Source of the DNA: [Phialemoniopsis] sp. UDSM-2020
Taxonomy: Eukaryota; Ascomycota; Sordariomycetes; Thyridiales; Thyridiaceae
NCBI GenBank assembly: GCA_018873225.1
Contig: JAEILZ010000004.1
Coordinates: forward strand, 2,666,001 to 2,730,000
Direction of reading: 5' to 3'
DNA length: 64,000 nt
Positions 44,589 to 55,274 of this stretch are shown here, piece by piece. The position numbers were made by a program, and so were the translations under genes. The stretch's first letter is position 1. The number at the start of each line of letters is the position of its first letter. The notes beneath the pieces were generated by a model. It was given only the letters and a program-made list of their open reading frames with translations, did not search any database and was not told the origin of the DNA.

Positions 44589-46625
44589 TGTTGGCCACCC
44601 TTTCTCGGGGTTGTATAAAAAGAATGGTTCTCGCCTTGAGAGAATTACACATCACCAAGTTGATGAGGGGCGTTTTGTATAGATTTGTGCTTGCATAAGG
44701 GATTAGAGACATCTTCACGGCGTTTCAACATGGACGGAATGGGCCGCGGATTCATCACGGAGTAATTGAGGCTTGAGGTAGGCAGAGTATTGCATGATCA
44801 TTAGCAACTGTTCTAGCTGTTGGACATTTTTGGAGCGGATGCCAGCATTAGAAACGCCAGTCCCAAGAAACTACAATGTTTGGAAAGCGTTGTTTGACCA
44901 CATGGCGTATTGTGCTCCCACTTGGGTTCTGGGGACCAGCACTGGACACAGACAGTCTCTATGGCTAGATCAGATGGAGGTACAAGCCCTCTGACAGGAG
45001 AATTGATTGGCGGAATGCTTCAATCACGACGGCACTTGGAGGGTGAGCGCCATCAGGAAATCCTGATCAAGCTCAGGGACGCTCAGGTACCCCGAAATGG
45101 GAGATACCGGACGGTACTTGAAGATGTCTCACTCTGCAATTGTGGCGTAGTAGGTGTGCAACACAAGATTAATGAGGATTTTCTTTCTGGACGGCCATTC
45201 AAGCCAACCTGTCTCAGTTCCTATCGAATGGTCAAGGTCCTTCAGAGAGCAGAAAATTCTACAGATCTATGAGCCCAGAACCCACACCTTAGAACCAGTG
45301 AATCCTAGACGTGGCACGCTATGATGGCCACTCAAAAGACCAGTTGGCCAGGTACAAGCAAGCACCTTTGCTCGAATTGTCAAACTAATTATTCAATCCC
45401 TTGAAAAGCGGGCTCGGCAATGAGAAAGAATGGACGCTTGCTGCCCCGAGCTTGCCACGAGCCTGCTCCGTACCAGCTCTCTCCCTCTTATTCTAGCTCG
45501 AAGCGAGTGAGACATGCGGTATTGAGATGTGAGACGCCGGTCCTGACGCTGTGGCATTTGCAAATCCCGTTCTAGACGTGTTTTCCGGCAGGCCACACGC
45601 GGTTTAGGTCGATCGACCCCAAGCAAGGCGCGGATCGTTGCTCATCCGCCTTTCCTACATTCCTCCCTGCGGCACTTTCCATGGGTACTTACTCGACACG
45701 TCTCCTTTTCCGTGCAGTAGCCTCATTCCCCACGATGGTCCTGTTGTTCGGAGCACCTACCGAGCGTACAAGCCAAGCCTTGTAGACATCATTGAACTGC
45801 GGGACTCGGTTGTCGGAACTTCTGGCCCATTCCGTGGATCTAGCTTCTTGTCTAGGTCCTTCAGCTGTTGACTTAATGCTGAGCTAAAACGTGCCCCCAT
45901 CTCGCCTGAGATGATTGATTCTCAATTGAGCATGGTTGGTTGGCTGGGCAGAATATATTGGAGCTGAACAGCGTGGCCCTTCCTCCGAAAAGGGATTTCG
46001 GGTCGGCCATGGTGTTGTCCGTCTGTTCGCTCATCAAGTAGGAAACTCTCCTTTCTGTAAAAGTCGACTGTATAACAATAACTACCAAGGTAGGTCCACT
46101 GGTCAGCCGATAACATGACAAAATCAGATGTTATGTCGAGTTCTTTTGTCTCCTCTTTGGGCGTATTTGATCATTGAACTTCTGCATTGAATCCGGATAC
46201 CACAATAATAGCTCGAAGAACATCGACATCTTTCCTCACCTTGATATTGATGTTCCCACTCTTGTTAAAGACCTAACTCATTCACATCAAGGGTCTGCTG
46301 CTGCACCAGGCAATGTTCATCATGAACAGACGCATCCCATACCTCTTGGACGATGCATTGTCCAGGGGTGAAGAGGCTGAAGAGGTTGAAGCCAAACCCC
46401 GCGATTAGCTAATGGCCCAAGCTCTGCAAAAGGCCTGCAAAAGCTTTGCGCAAGCTACCCCGAGCTTCTGGAGCTCTGTTTCCACTTCTGTGCTGCAATA
46501 GGAAGGACCCTGGAATATCAGTGAAAAAAAAAATTATTTATCCCACCAGCTCGAGGCAAGCAAGTCGCATTGAGAAACGAGCAAGTAACAATTCACATAA
46601 TCTTGACCAATTCTCTATTGAAAAC
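44589..46625. other. 2 kb intergenic between TPT and SET/NAP genes
   Basis: Both neighbours are on the plus strand. It contains the transporter 3' UTR and the SET/NAP promoter and leader. The open frames present have no domain or splice support. An A9 run lies near 46526. Confidence 0.6.
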
Positions 46626-47757
46626 ATGGCCGAGATCGCAGAAGACCTCCAGGTGACCTATGAGCAGCTGGCCGACCTCGAGAAGGAGTTTGAGGATGTC
46701 GAGACTGAGATAAGTGAGTTCCCCGCAAGCGCACCGCCCGGCGCATTGCGCAAAACCGTGTTGCAAGATGATTGTCGACTGACAGAGACCGTCGCCCAGT
46801 CCGCCAGCAGGTGCAGATGACCCGCGAGCTCTACGAGAAGCGCCAGAAGATTGTCGCCCAGATCCCCAACTTCTGGCCCCTCGTCTTTGAGCAGGCGCCC
46901 CCAGATATCGACGAGTTCATCCAGCCCTCAGACTCTGCGGTGCTCCTCGCCTCTCTGAACTCCCTCTCCGTCTCGCGCTTCGAGATTGAGAATGGTGGCA
47001 AGGGCGACCCCCGCAGCGTCTCCATCAAGTTCGAGTTCAGCGAGAACGACTACTTTGAGAACAAGACCCTGGAGAAGAAGTTCTGGTACCGCCGCGATAA
47101 CGACGGATGGTCCGGCCTCGTTAGCGAGCCGGTCGAGATCCAGTGGAAGAAGGGCAAAGACCTGACTGAGGGCCTCTTGGGCATGGCCAAGAAGGTGTGG
47201 GACCAGCAGCAGTCCTCCACGCTCAAGAAGAACCGGACAGAGGAGGAGTTCACGCCCGAGGAGAAGGCACTTAAGAAGAAGCTTGACAACACGGGCATCG
47301 GCGGCATGAGCTTCTTCGCCTGGTTCGGCTACTGCGGGCCCAAGATTTCGGCTGAGGAGAGCAAAGCCTCAACCGATAAGGAGCGCGAGAACCGCCGCCT
47401 CCGGGCCGAGGGCAAGAAGGTCGAGTCTACGGACAAGGAGGAGGAGGACGAGGATGAAGAGGAGGGCGACGAGGCGGAGCTCGAGATCTTCCCCGAGGGC
47501 GACTCACTCGCCATCGCCATCTCGGAAGACCTGTGGCCCAGTGCCCTCAAGTACTTCAGTAAGTTCTTGCCCGGGATGATGACGCTGCTCAATTTGCATG
47601 TTCTCCTGCTAACCAGATGCACCCTACAGCCCAAGCCCAAGAGCAGGACCTCCTGAGCGATATCGATTTCGAGTCTGACGAGGAGGGTATGGACGTCGAG
47701 ATCGACGACGAGGACGACGATGAGAATGCGCCGCCGCAGAAGAAGCGCAAGGCGTAG
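46626..47757 (+). CDS. SET/TAF-I-type histone chaperone (NAP family)
   Basis: Nuclear chaperone that binds core histones and assists chromatin remodelling, of the NAP1/SET/Vps75 superfamily. Three exons, 46626-46713, 46800-47558 and 47630-47757, encode 324 residues. An N-terminal coiled helix (TYEQLADLEKEFEDVETEI) dimerises in the family; the earmuff domain follows (IPNFWPLVFEQAPPDIDEFI, then SIKFEFSENDYFENKTLEKK). The C-terminus is acidic (EEEDEDEEEGDEAELE; later DEDDDEN) and ends in the basic QKKRKA, a likely nuclear signal. The first intron has several AG acceptors in a row; 46799 was chosen because it alone gives TEIIRQQVQMTRELYEKR, the family helix. The third exon acceptor at 47629 restores TQAQEQDLLSDIDFESDEE. 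The ATG context AAAACATGG is strong. Assignment to SET rather than Vps75 is by overall resemblance. Confidence 0.88.
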
Positions 47758-49306
47758 GAGGACTGTTTCGTTTGTACAAAGGTGGCGTGTATAGAGTTAT
47801 TAGAGATACCTTGCTAAGAATCGAAGTTCGAGCAATTGCTCGTTTTCCCAGTGGGCCTTCTCTTGTTTCAACGTTTTGCCTGGCAGAGGTGAGCATGGCC
47901 AGTCCCCAATGGCTGAGGTCTTGAACCGGCTCGCAAGATAAGCCAGCTTGAAGGGAAATTGGGGGATCATCTTAAGTCGGATCTTATGCAATGCAATGCC
48001 ACATTGTTCGCAGGCACATCAAAGATCCAAAGAGGACCGTGGTGGACGACGCACGCCAGATCTTGTAAAAGCTTGGCACTCTTCGCACAGACACTACAAA
48101 TGCAAGGATTTAAGCTTGCCTGACATTGGCAGACAGGCGTGTACGTACACACTCCGTACACGAAGTAAGGTCCGTACTCGATGATGTGATTGTCAATGTT
48201 GGCCTTCTCTAGCAGGACACGAGACCGCCACATGGGGACAAGCGAAACAGGGGTTGACAAGTCTTCGATGCGATGCACCAGGGCAGGGCCGCGATTCGTG
48301 GCCTTCTTGGGCCAGCTTGGCACAACTTGGCTCGTGCCTTCAATCAAGTACAATTGTTGTCTGGTTGCTACACCAAACGCATGCCATTCGCAAGCAGATC
48401 AAATGTGTCTTCTTTTGAGATAGAGATCGACGAACTATGACTGTTATTTTGGACCCGACAATGTTTCTGAACGAGCAATCCGGTCTGAGAGGGAGCGAAG
48501 CCCGGACCGGGGTCGCCTCCGCACTTTTGAGACGATGGCGCCCACCCACGTCCAACTCCAAGCGTTTCAGCTTTGATCTTCCCGCAGGGCACAGCCTCGC
48601 CAGAAATCTGAGATTTACCGCCCAGGGTCCAATAACACATGTTGGTGAGTGCCGGCCGGCGTACGTGTACGCGAGGCCCAGTTGGCAGGGGATGGATGCT
48701 GGTAGTGGTGCCTCTTGGTGTTTGCTGGGCAAAGTCTCCAATAATCTTGGCAAGGATGTGTTGCGTTGCAACTCTCCTCCCTCTCTTCGTTTCCTTCTCT
48801 CTTCGAGGTGTTGATATCCAAAGTTGGAGCTTCCAACATCACCGTTGCTTTCGTTTCTTCATTCCTTTCTTCTCGCTTTGGTCGAGATCACTGCCCTGGC
48901 CGGCCTTTTCAGTTCTACTCGGTCTCTTCACCTCCGCCACTCCAGGTCGAGTCGACGATACCCTTTCTTTCGCTTCAAATCGATCTTGTTCTTTGACAGT
49001 CCCGGCGACAATTTCTCTTCATTCGATTTTCCGTCTAGAACTATCCAAACCAATTTACATCTCTCTACTCCTTCGTTGGATCGTTAGAGAGAGAGGTCAT
49101 CCGGACGCCCAGACTCAGCTACCGTGACAACAGCGGGGCCCTCATTCCTTTGGTGGTGCTAGCAAAGCTCGACTGGCTTACACGAGATGCCGCCGATTGA
49201 GTAAATTGAGCACGACCTCGTATCTGGACGCTTTGGACGTTCTTCGATTCTTTCTTTGAAACCTCTTTACCCTTCTCATTGATTTTCTCTTATTTTTGGA
49301 GAAATA
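47758..49306. other. 1.5 kb intergenic before the GH76 gene
   Basis: Carries the SET/NAP 3' UTR and the promoter of the GH76 gene. The last 500 bp (about 48770-49290) are CT-rich on the plus strand, as is usual for fungal promoters and leaders. No gene recognised. Confidence 0.6.
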
Positions 49307-50829
49307 ATGAGGGGATTCCTTCGAACTGCGGGCAGTCTTTGCCTCCTCTCACAAGCGGCGAACGCAGTGCAAATATCGATACAGAGCCAGGGTATGAAGC
49401 GGCTTGCCACGTGGGGTTTTGAGACATGTCAGATTGTATGTACCACTAACACACGAGTTCATACAGACTCGATCAAGGATACCGCCGCTACGGTAGCGTT
49501 TGGGCTGCTCAAGTTTTATACCGGTAACAACACTGGCGATGTACCGGGAAACCTACCGGATCCGTACTTTTGTGAGTGCAGCACCTTCTTACCGGGCATC
49601 TGTCTGCGAGGCATGACTGACAAATATTACGACAAACAGGGTGGGAGGCAGGAGCTATGTTTGGGACGATGATTGACTACCAGACTCTGACAGGGGACAC
49701 ATCCTACAGCGATGTCATCATGCAAGCTCTACAGCATCAGGTTGGTGACAGCAATGATTTCATGCCCGGTAACCAGACGAGGACAGAAGGCAACGACGAC
49801 CAAGGCTTCTGGGCCATGGCGGCCATGAGCGCGGCGGAGAACAAGTTCCCCGACCCGCCCAAGGACAAGCCGCAGTGGCTCGCCCTGGCCCAGGCCGTCG
49901 TGCACGAGTACATGATCAGGTGGGACACGGAGAAGTGCAACGGTGGGCTCAGGTGGCAGATTTTCCCCTTCAACCAGGGTTTCAACTACAAGAACTCGAT
50001 CTCGAACGGCTGCTTCTTCAACCTGGCGGCGCGGCTGGCGCGGTTCACGGGCAACCAGACGTACGCCGACTGGGCGGCCAAGGTGTGGGACTGGGAGGCG
50101 AGCGTGGCGCTCATCGACAAGGACTTCCGCGTCTTTGATGGCGCGGGCGTGGACAACGACCTCAACTGCACCAAGCACGACACGATCCAGTGGAGCTACA
50201 ACGCCGGCATCTTCCTGCACGGCGCGGCCGTCATGTACAACTTTACCGAAGGTTCGTCCCTGTGGGAGCAGCGGGTGACGGGGCTGTGGAAGGAGACCAA
50301 GTCCATCTTCTTCAACAACGACTCGATCCTGGTGGAGCGGGCGTGCGAGACGGTCAACCTGTGCAACGTCGACCAGCAGAGCTTCAAGGGCTACCTGACG
50401 CGGTGGATGGCGGGCACGACGCAGATGGCGCCCCAGATGTTCGACGAGATGATGCCGCTGATCCAGAAGAACGCCGTGGCGGCGGCGGCGGCGTGCACGG
50501 GGTCGCCCTCGGCGGGCTACAACGGGCCCCCCGGCACGGCGTGCGGGTTCAAGTGGACGACGGGCGGGTTCGACGGGCTCGTCGGCGTGGGCGCGCAGAT
50601 GAACGCGCTTGACGCCATCATGTACACGCTCGTCGGCAAGCAGACGGCGGCGCCCGTGACGTCGACGACGGGCGGGACGTCCAAGGGCGACGAGAACGCC
50701 GGGCAAAAGATCGCGGCGCCGATGGAGGAGCTGGCGCCCATCACGACGGGCGACAAGGTGGCGGCGGCTTTCGCGACGACGGCGATTGTGTTTAGCATCA
50801 TCGGCGGCAGCGTCTTTGTCATGTCATGA
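49307..50829 (+). CDS. DCW1: GPI-anchored GH76 mannan endo-1,6-alpha-mannosidase (Dfg5/Dcw1)
   Basis: Cell-surface enzyme thought to transfer GPI-anchored proteins onto wall glucan; needed for wall integrity and filamentation in yeasts. Three exons, 49307-49391, 49467-49571 and 49640-50829, encode 459 residues. Residues 1-21 are a signal peptide (MRGFLRTAGSLCLLSQAANA, cleavage before VQISI). The GH76 catalytic Asp pair is at residues 116-117 in RTEGNDDQGFW. Family blocks include PYFWWEAGAMFGT (spanning the second intron), NGGLRWQIFPFNQGF and YNAGIFLHGAAVMYN. A Ser/Thr/Gly stretch precedes a C-terminal hydrophobic tail (AAAFATTAIVFSIIGGSVFVMS) typical of a GPI signal. Several NxS/T sites are present. 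The third exon is very GC-rich. DFG5 and DCW1 are not separable from this sequence alone. Confidence 0.92.
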
Positions 50830-51868
50830 TGAACCTACTGCAGGAGGGGACACAGCATTTCTGTTTCGATAAGTTGTTGAGGGGTTGAGTGTTTGCATGT
50901 ATTCAAATTGGGGGTGGGTTCGCTCCAGCACCAGGAGAAGGACATCTTGGATATTCCCCGCATACCGGCGTTTGCATCCTTTTTCATGCGCCTTTTTTCT
51001 CTTCCTATATTCCTTGGGTATCCTTGGAGACTGGAAGTCTTTGATCCGATATAGGGAGCTTAGACGATAAAAAAATCCTACTCTCGAGTCATTTGCGAGA
51101 GGACTCGCGGCTCAAATCACTCATCTGCTCATTCTACGCAGACCATCTAAAGCGAGGCCAATTATTTCCCCCAAATATCCTGAGAACTACGTCTGCCGAA
51201 AGTGGAAATGCTAAGCGCCTATCTTACTGCGAAAAGTGGCGGCAGCACTAGTTATCCCGGCTCTTGCATGGAGCCTCGGTGGTGGGAAAACTCGACGGAC
51301 CCCGGTGCAAAGGCCTGGAACCCGTGGCAGCGAACCAACAGCGTCGAGTCCGATGGAGTCCCGATGGCGCAGACATTGCCGGGCGCATGCGTTCCCAAAG
51401 AGCACCTCCACTGCCCCGCATTGTCATCTCCAAACTAGCTGCTCTGCTTGGCCCTGCCAGTCCAGAGCTGCTATTGCCCCGCCGAGCTTGCTCTTCAAGG
51501 ACGCATGCGCGTGTGTGGTGTGTGTGTGTGACCAGGCCGATCGAGGGGTTTGCCTTTGATTGAAAAATAGCCAAGCGAGCTGCCATGGACGGTCTTCTTA
51601 CATAGTTGCCGGTGCCTCGCGACCCCCGGAAGTTGACAGTCCTCTCCGTGTTCCCTCCCCCGTACCTACGTAAAATCACTCTCGAGACCCCAAGAACGAC
51701 AGTGAGTGTAGCTCTGGTCTCCCTGCTCAGATCAGATCACCTGTTGTTGGAGAGAAAGAGAGACCCGCGTGTGCATCTTTCCCCTCACGCAAGTGAGGAG
51801 TAGACAAGAACCGCAAACAACCAGGCACAAGAACTACACACATACAAGTCCAAATATAGCAAGCAAGC
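50830..51868. other. 1 kb intergenic between GH76 and DAK genes
   Basis: GH76 3' UTR followed by the DAK promoter. A GT-rich run lies at about 51511-51530. No coding segment recognised. Confidence 0.6.
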
Positions 51869-53741
51869 ATGGCTTCGTCGGCCAAGCACTTCATCAATGA
51901 CCCGACTCACCTGGTCAACTCGGCCCTGCGCGCCGTGACCCTGACCAACCCCTCGGTCGCCCTCGACGCCGACAACAAGGTCGTCTACCGCCGGCCCCAC
52001 GCCTCCCACGACGCCGGCAAGAAGGTCGCCATCCTGTCCGGCGGCGGCTCCGGCCACGAGCCCTCCTTCGCCGCCATGGTCGGGCGCGGCATGCTCGACG
52101 CCGCCGTCGCGGGCACCATCTTCGCCAGCCCCTCGGCCGAGCAGGTCCGCGTCGCCATCCAGACCCGCGTCGACCACGGGCCCAAGGAAGGCGGCGGCGT
52201 GCTGGTCACCGTCATGAACTACACGGGCGACATCCTCAACTTTGGCATGGCCGTCGAGAAGGCGCGCGCCGCGGGCGTGCCCGTCGAGATGGTCGTCGTC
52301 GGCGACGACGTCGGCGTTGGCAGGGAGAAGGCCGGCAAGGTCGGGCGCCGCGGCATCGCGGGCACCGTGCTCGTGCACAAGATCGCGGGCGCCCTCGCCG
52401 CGCGGGGCCGCTCCCTCGACGAGGTCGCCAACGTGGCCCGGCTCGCGGCCGCGAACCTCGTCAGCGTCGGCGCCAGCCTCGAGCGCGTGCACGTGCCCGG
52501 CCGGGGCCGGCCGGCCGCCGAGGACGCCATCGCGCAGGGCGAGGTCGAGATCGGCATGGGCATCCACAACGAGTCCGGGTCCGGCCGGGAGAAGGTCGAG
52601 CTGCCCGACCTGGTGGGCCGCATGCTGACGCAGATGCTCGACCAGGGCGACAAGGACCGCGCGTTCCTCAACGTCAACTCCAACGAGGTGGTGCTGCTGA
52701 TCAACAACCTCGGCGGCGTGAGCGTGCTGGAGCTGGGCGGCATCACGGCCGAGGTGGTGGACCAGCTCGAGAAGAACTGGAACATCCGGCCCGTGCGCGT
52801 GCTCAGCGGGACCTACATGACGAGTCTGAACGGCCTCGGCTTCAGCATCTCCCTGCTCAACGTTGTGAACACGGACATCGGCGGTCCTAGCATGATTGAG
52901 CTTCTGGACGACCCGGCCGAGGTTACGGGCTGGTCGGCGAGTATCAGCAAGCAGACCTGGGAGGAGAAGAATGCAGCCACGAGAGAGGCCAAGGCCGGCG
53001 GAGAGGAGCAGGCTAAGCCTAGTGGTCTGAAGACGAACCCGGACGAGTTCAAGTCGAAGCTCGAGGCCGGTCTCAAGAGTGTGATTTTCGTCGAGCCAGA
53101 GGTCACGCGGTACGATACCATTGTTGGTGATGGTGACTGCGGCATCGGCCTCAAGAGGGGCGCTGAAGGTACGTTGCGGCTCTTGTATTCTGAGTCACTG
53201 CATGAGAATGGAGAAGTGGTGCTAACATTGCCGGAAAACAGCCATCCTCAAGCACCTCTCGCAGACCAAGCTGACGGGAGACGTTGTCGTTGACGTGGCC
53301 GGCTTCGTGCCCGTCATCGAGAACAGCATGGACGGCACCTCTGGTGCCCTCTACGCCATCTTCATGAACTCGCTCGTCCACTCCCTCAGGACGCAATCGC
53401 CTGGCGATGCAGACCCCAAGGTGTGGGCCGCCGCGCTGCAGCAGAGCTGCGATGCTCTGTCCCGCTACACGCCGGCCAGGCCCGGTGACCGCACCCTCGT
53501 CGATGCGCTTTACCCCTTTGTGGAGACGCTGTCCAAGTCGGGCGATGTGCGCGAAGCGGCCGAGGCTGCCAAGCAAGGGGCTGACGGCACAAAGGGCATG
53601 CACGCGAGCCTGGGCCGCTCGGTGTACGTCGGCGGCTCCGGCTTCGAGAAGGTGCCTGATCCGGGAGCGTACGGTCTGGCGAGCTTCTTCCTGGGTCTGA
53701 CCGGACTGAAGCCGGTCGAGGATGGCTGGGAGACTCTGTGA
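51869..53741 (+). CDS. DAK1: Dihydroxyacetone kinase (ATP-dependent, DhaK-DhaL fusion)
   Basis: Phosphorylates dihydroxyacetone (and glyceraldehyde) with ATP; part of cytosolic glycerol catabolism and dihydroxyacetone detoxification. Two exons, 51869-53168 and 53242-53741, encode 599 residues, the normal length for yeast Dak1/Dak2. The DhaK domain starts at once, with the binding loop LSGGGSGHEPSFAAMVG at about residues 55-71 and the substrate-binding His233 in MGIHNESG. The DhaL domain follows a charged linker (residues 365-395); its metal-ligand motif VGDGDCG has Asp421 and Asp423, and SMDGTSGALYAIF is the ATP loop. The 73-nt phase-1 intron falls just after KRGAEG. Codon use is extremely GC-rich at third positions up to about 52,860 and milder afterwards. 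The start has context CAAGCATGG. Convergent with SMD2. Confidence 0.95.
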
Positions 53742-54076
53742 AAGCTCGTAATTTTCGAAAGTCTGGAGTGTAATGAGTAAAGTTTCGTAATAAAGCAAGA
53801 TATCAGACAAGCGGGTAGTCATTAATAAGCGCTGTTGTCAATAAAATTTCACCATGGAAGGGGGACAAGACGTCTGCCAGTAATGCCGGGATCGACTGCC
53901 CGTAAATATTGGCGGATAGTACTGTGATGACCAGTGAATACACAACTCTCGAGTTTTTAACGCCATAGTCCTGATGATGAACGAACCATACCCCCCGGAG
54001 ATAACCACGTCTAGAGCATAACTATGGTCGTAGCCCAGAAAACCGCACAGAAAAATCAAACGCAATGAATCCTCGC
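53742..54076. other. Convergent 3' spacer, DAK1 / SMD2
   Basis: 335 bp between two stop codons. Contains both 3' UTRs; an AATAAA-type signal is visible on the plus strand (AGTAATAAAGC-like sequence near 53790). No gene. Confidence 0.55.
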
Positions 54077-54712
54077 TCAGCTCAACAACACCAGGATGAC
54101 CGAGTCTCCTCTTAGGAACCTGCAGGACCACATCGTTAGTAATTATTTCCCTTATAAAACCACTAAAGGTGATTTTCAGACCGCTCCGCTTGAGCACGTA
54201 CATCTTGCTGATGAATCTGTCCTTGTTAACCGTCCGACCCTTCTTCCCACCAGCCAGCTTGGGCGTCTCCGACCACATCTCCTTGACGTTCTCAAGGACC
54301 ATGTTGAAGTGGCGGTCAAAGGCTTTTACTCTGGCGAGGAGCTTGCGGTTGTTTCGGCACGAGATCAGGACCTGGGCGTGGGTGCGCACGGCGGTCTGAA
54401 GGATGGACACTATAACGCAGTGCGGTCAGTCTATGCCGGTCTTCTCGCGCACGGCGAGGGCATGTAGCCCTGTAGAAACTCACAAGGGCCTGCGCTGAAC
54501 TCGTGCTCCTCCAGCTGTGAGATCTCATACTCCCTAGATAGCGTCGGTCAGTATCGCATGTCGTTGCAGGGCGTCGCGTGGGGGAGGGGGGTAGCTTCGT
54601 ACGTGAGCTCATTGCGAGGCTTGGTGAGGAGTTCCCTGCAGATGTTTGTTAGTCTTGCTGAGTCTAGATTTCGGATAGTCGTGGATACTCACTGAATCTT
54701 TGCGTCCGCCAT
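54077..54712 (-). CDS. SMD2: Small nuclear ribonucleoprotein Sm D2
   Basis: Core spliceosomal Sm-ring protein binding the Sm site of U1, U2, U4 and U5 snRNAs. Five minus-strand exons, 54712-54693, 54635-54603, 54533-54484, 54409-54202 and 54119-54077, join in frame to 117 residues. The N-terminus reads [20 protein letters not shown], then [16 protein letters not shown]. The Sm1 motif is in [20 protein letters not shown] with [11 protein letters not shown] following; the Sm2 motif is in the last exon, [13 protein letters not shown]. The four introns are 57, 69, 74 and 82 nt and occupy about 45% of the gene. The first exon (20 nt) carries six codons and the strong start context CACCATGG. The whole protein is near-identical in pattern to other fungal SmD2, so the model is secure. 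Confidence 0.96.
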
Positions 54713-55274
54713 GGTGGGTGTGTTGTGGTCGCGGTCGCAAGTCTATGTGTTGTCGAGCAAGGCTGAAAGTTTTGGAGATGGCTCGCAAGGCAATTGGGAT
54801 TTGGTAGTTGAACGTACCAGCACCAGGTTGGGTGCGTCGTCGAGTCCAATGCTGTGATTGGACTGGAGCCATCTAAAGTGGATCCCCATGTCGCGGAACG
54901 GCATTAAGCTACTCCGGGCCAAAAGTTCAAGCACAGTTGAGCACTCAAGAGTTTAACACAGTCCACTGGCTCCCAGGCGCTACTCCACTATTCTTGCGCT
55001 AAAGCAACACACCGACAGCAGCCGCCGTAGGCCGTCCTGACAAGGGGTCCGAGGAAAGAAAATCAAGACCTCGGGTTTGGGGCTAAAGCTGTATGATGCA
55101 CCCAGGTGGAGGAAAGTGGAAAACCATTGCCGACTTCACTGCTCGCTCTGCTTGGATGCGCTTTCAGATAAGAGAAGCATTTGGAGCTGCCACACCCAGA
55201 TCATTAAGAATATTTTGGATGTGCACCTCCAATTGATACCCTTCTCAAGGCATCTGAGGCTTCCGACGTTTTAG
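54713..55274. promoter_or_regulatory. Divergent promoter between SMD2 and HIBCH genes
   Basis: 562 bp separate the two opposite start codons, so both promoters lie here. No clear TATA element seen. No coding segment. Confidence 0.4.

Noticed and set aside
49729..50706. 325-codon minus-strand frame over the GH76 gene
   Set aside because: Antisense shadow of GC-rich exon 3; Arg/Leu/Val/His-rich composition.
51785..52567. 260-codon minus-strand frame over the DAK gene
   Set aside because: Antisense shadow produced by the extreme third-position GC of DAK; rich in Asp/His/Gly/Ala with no domain.
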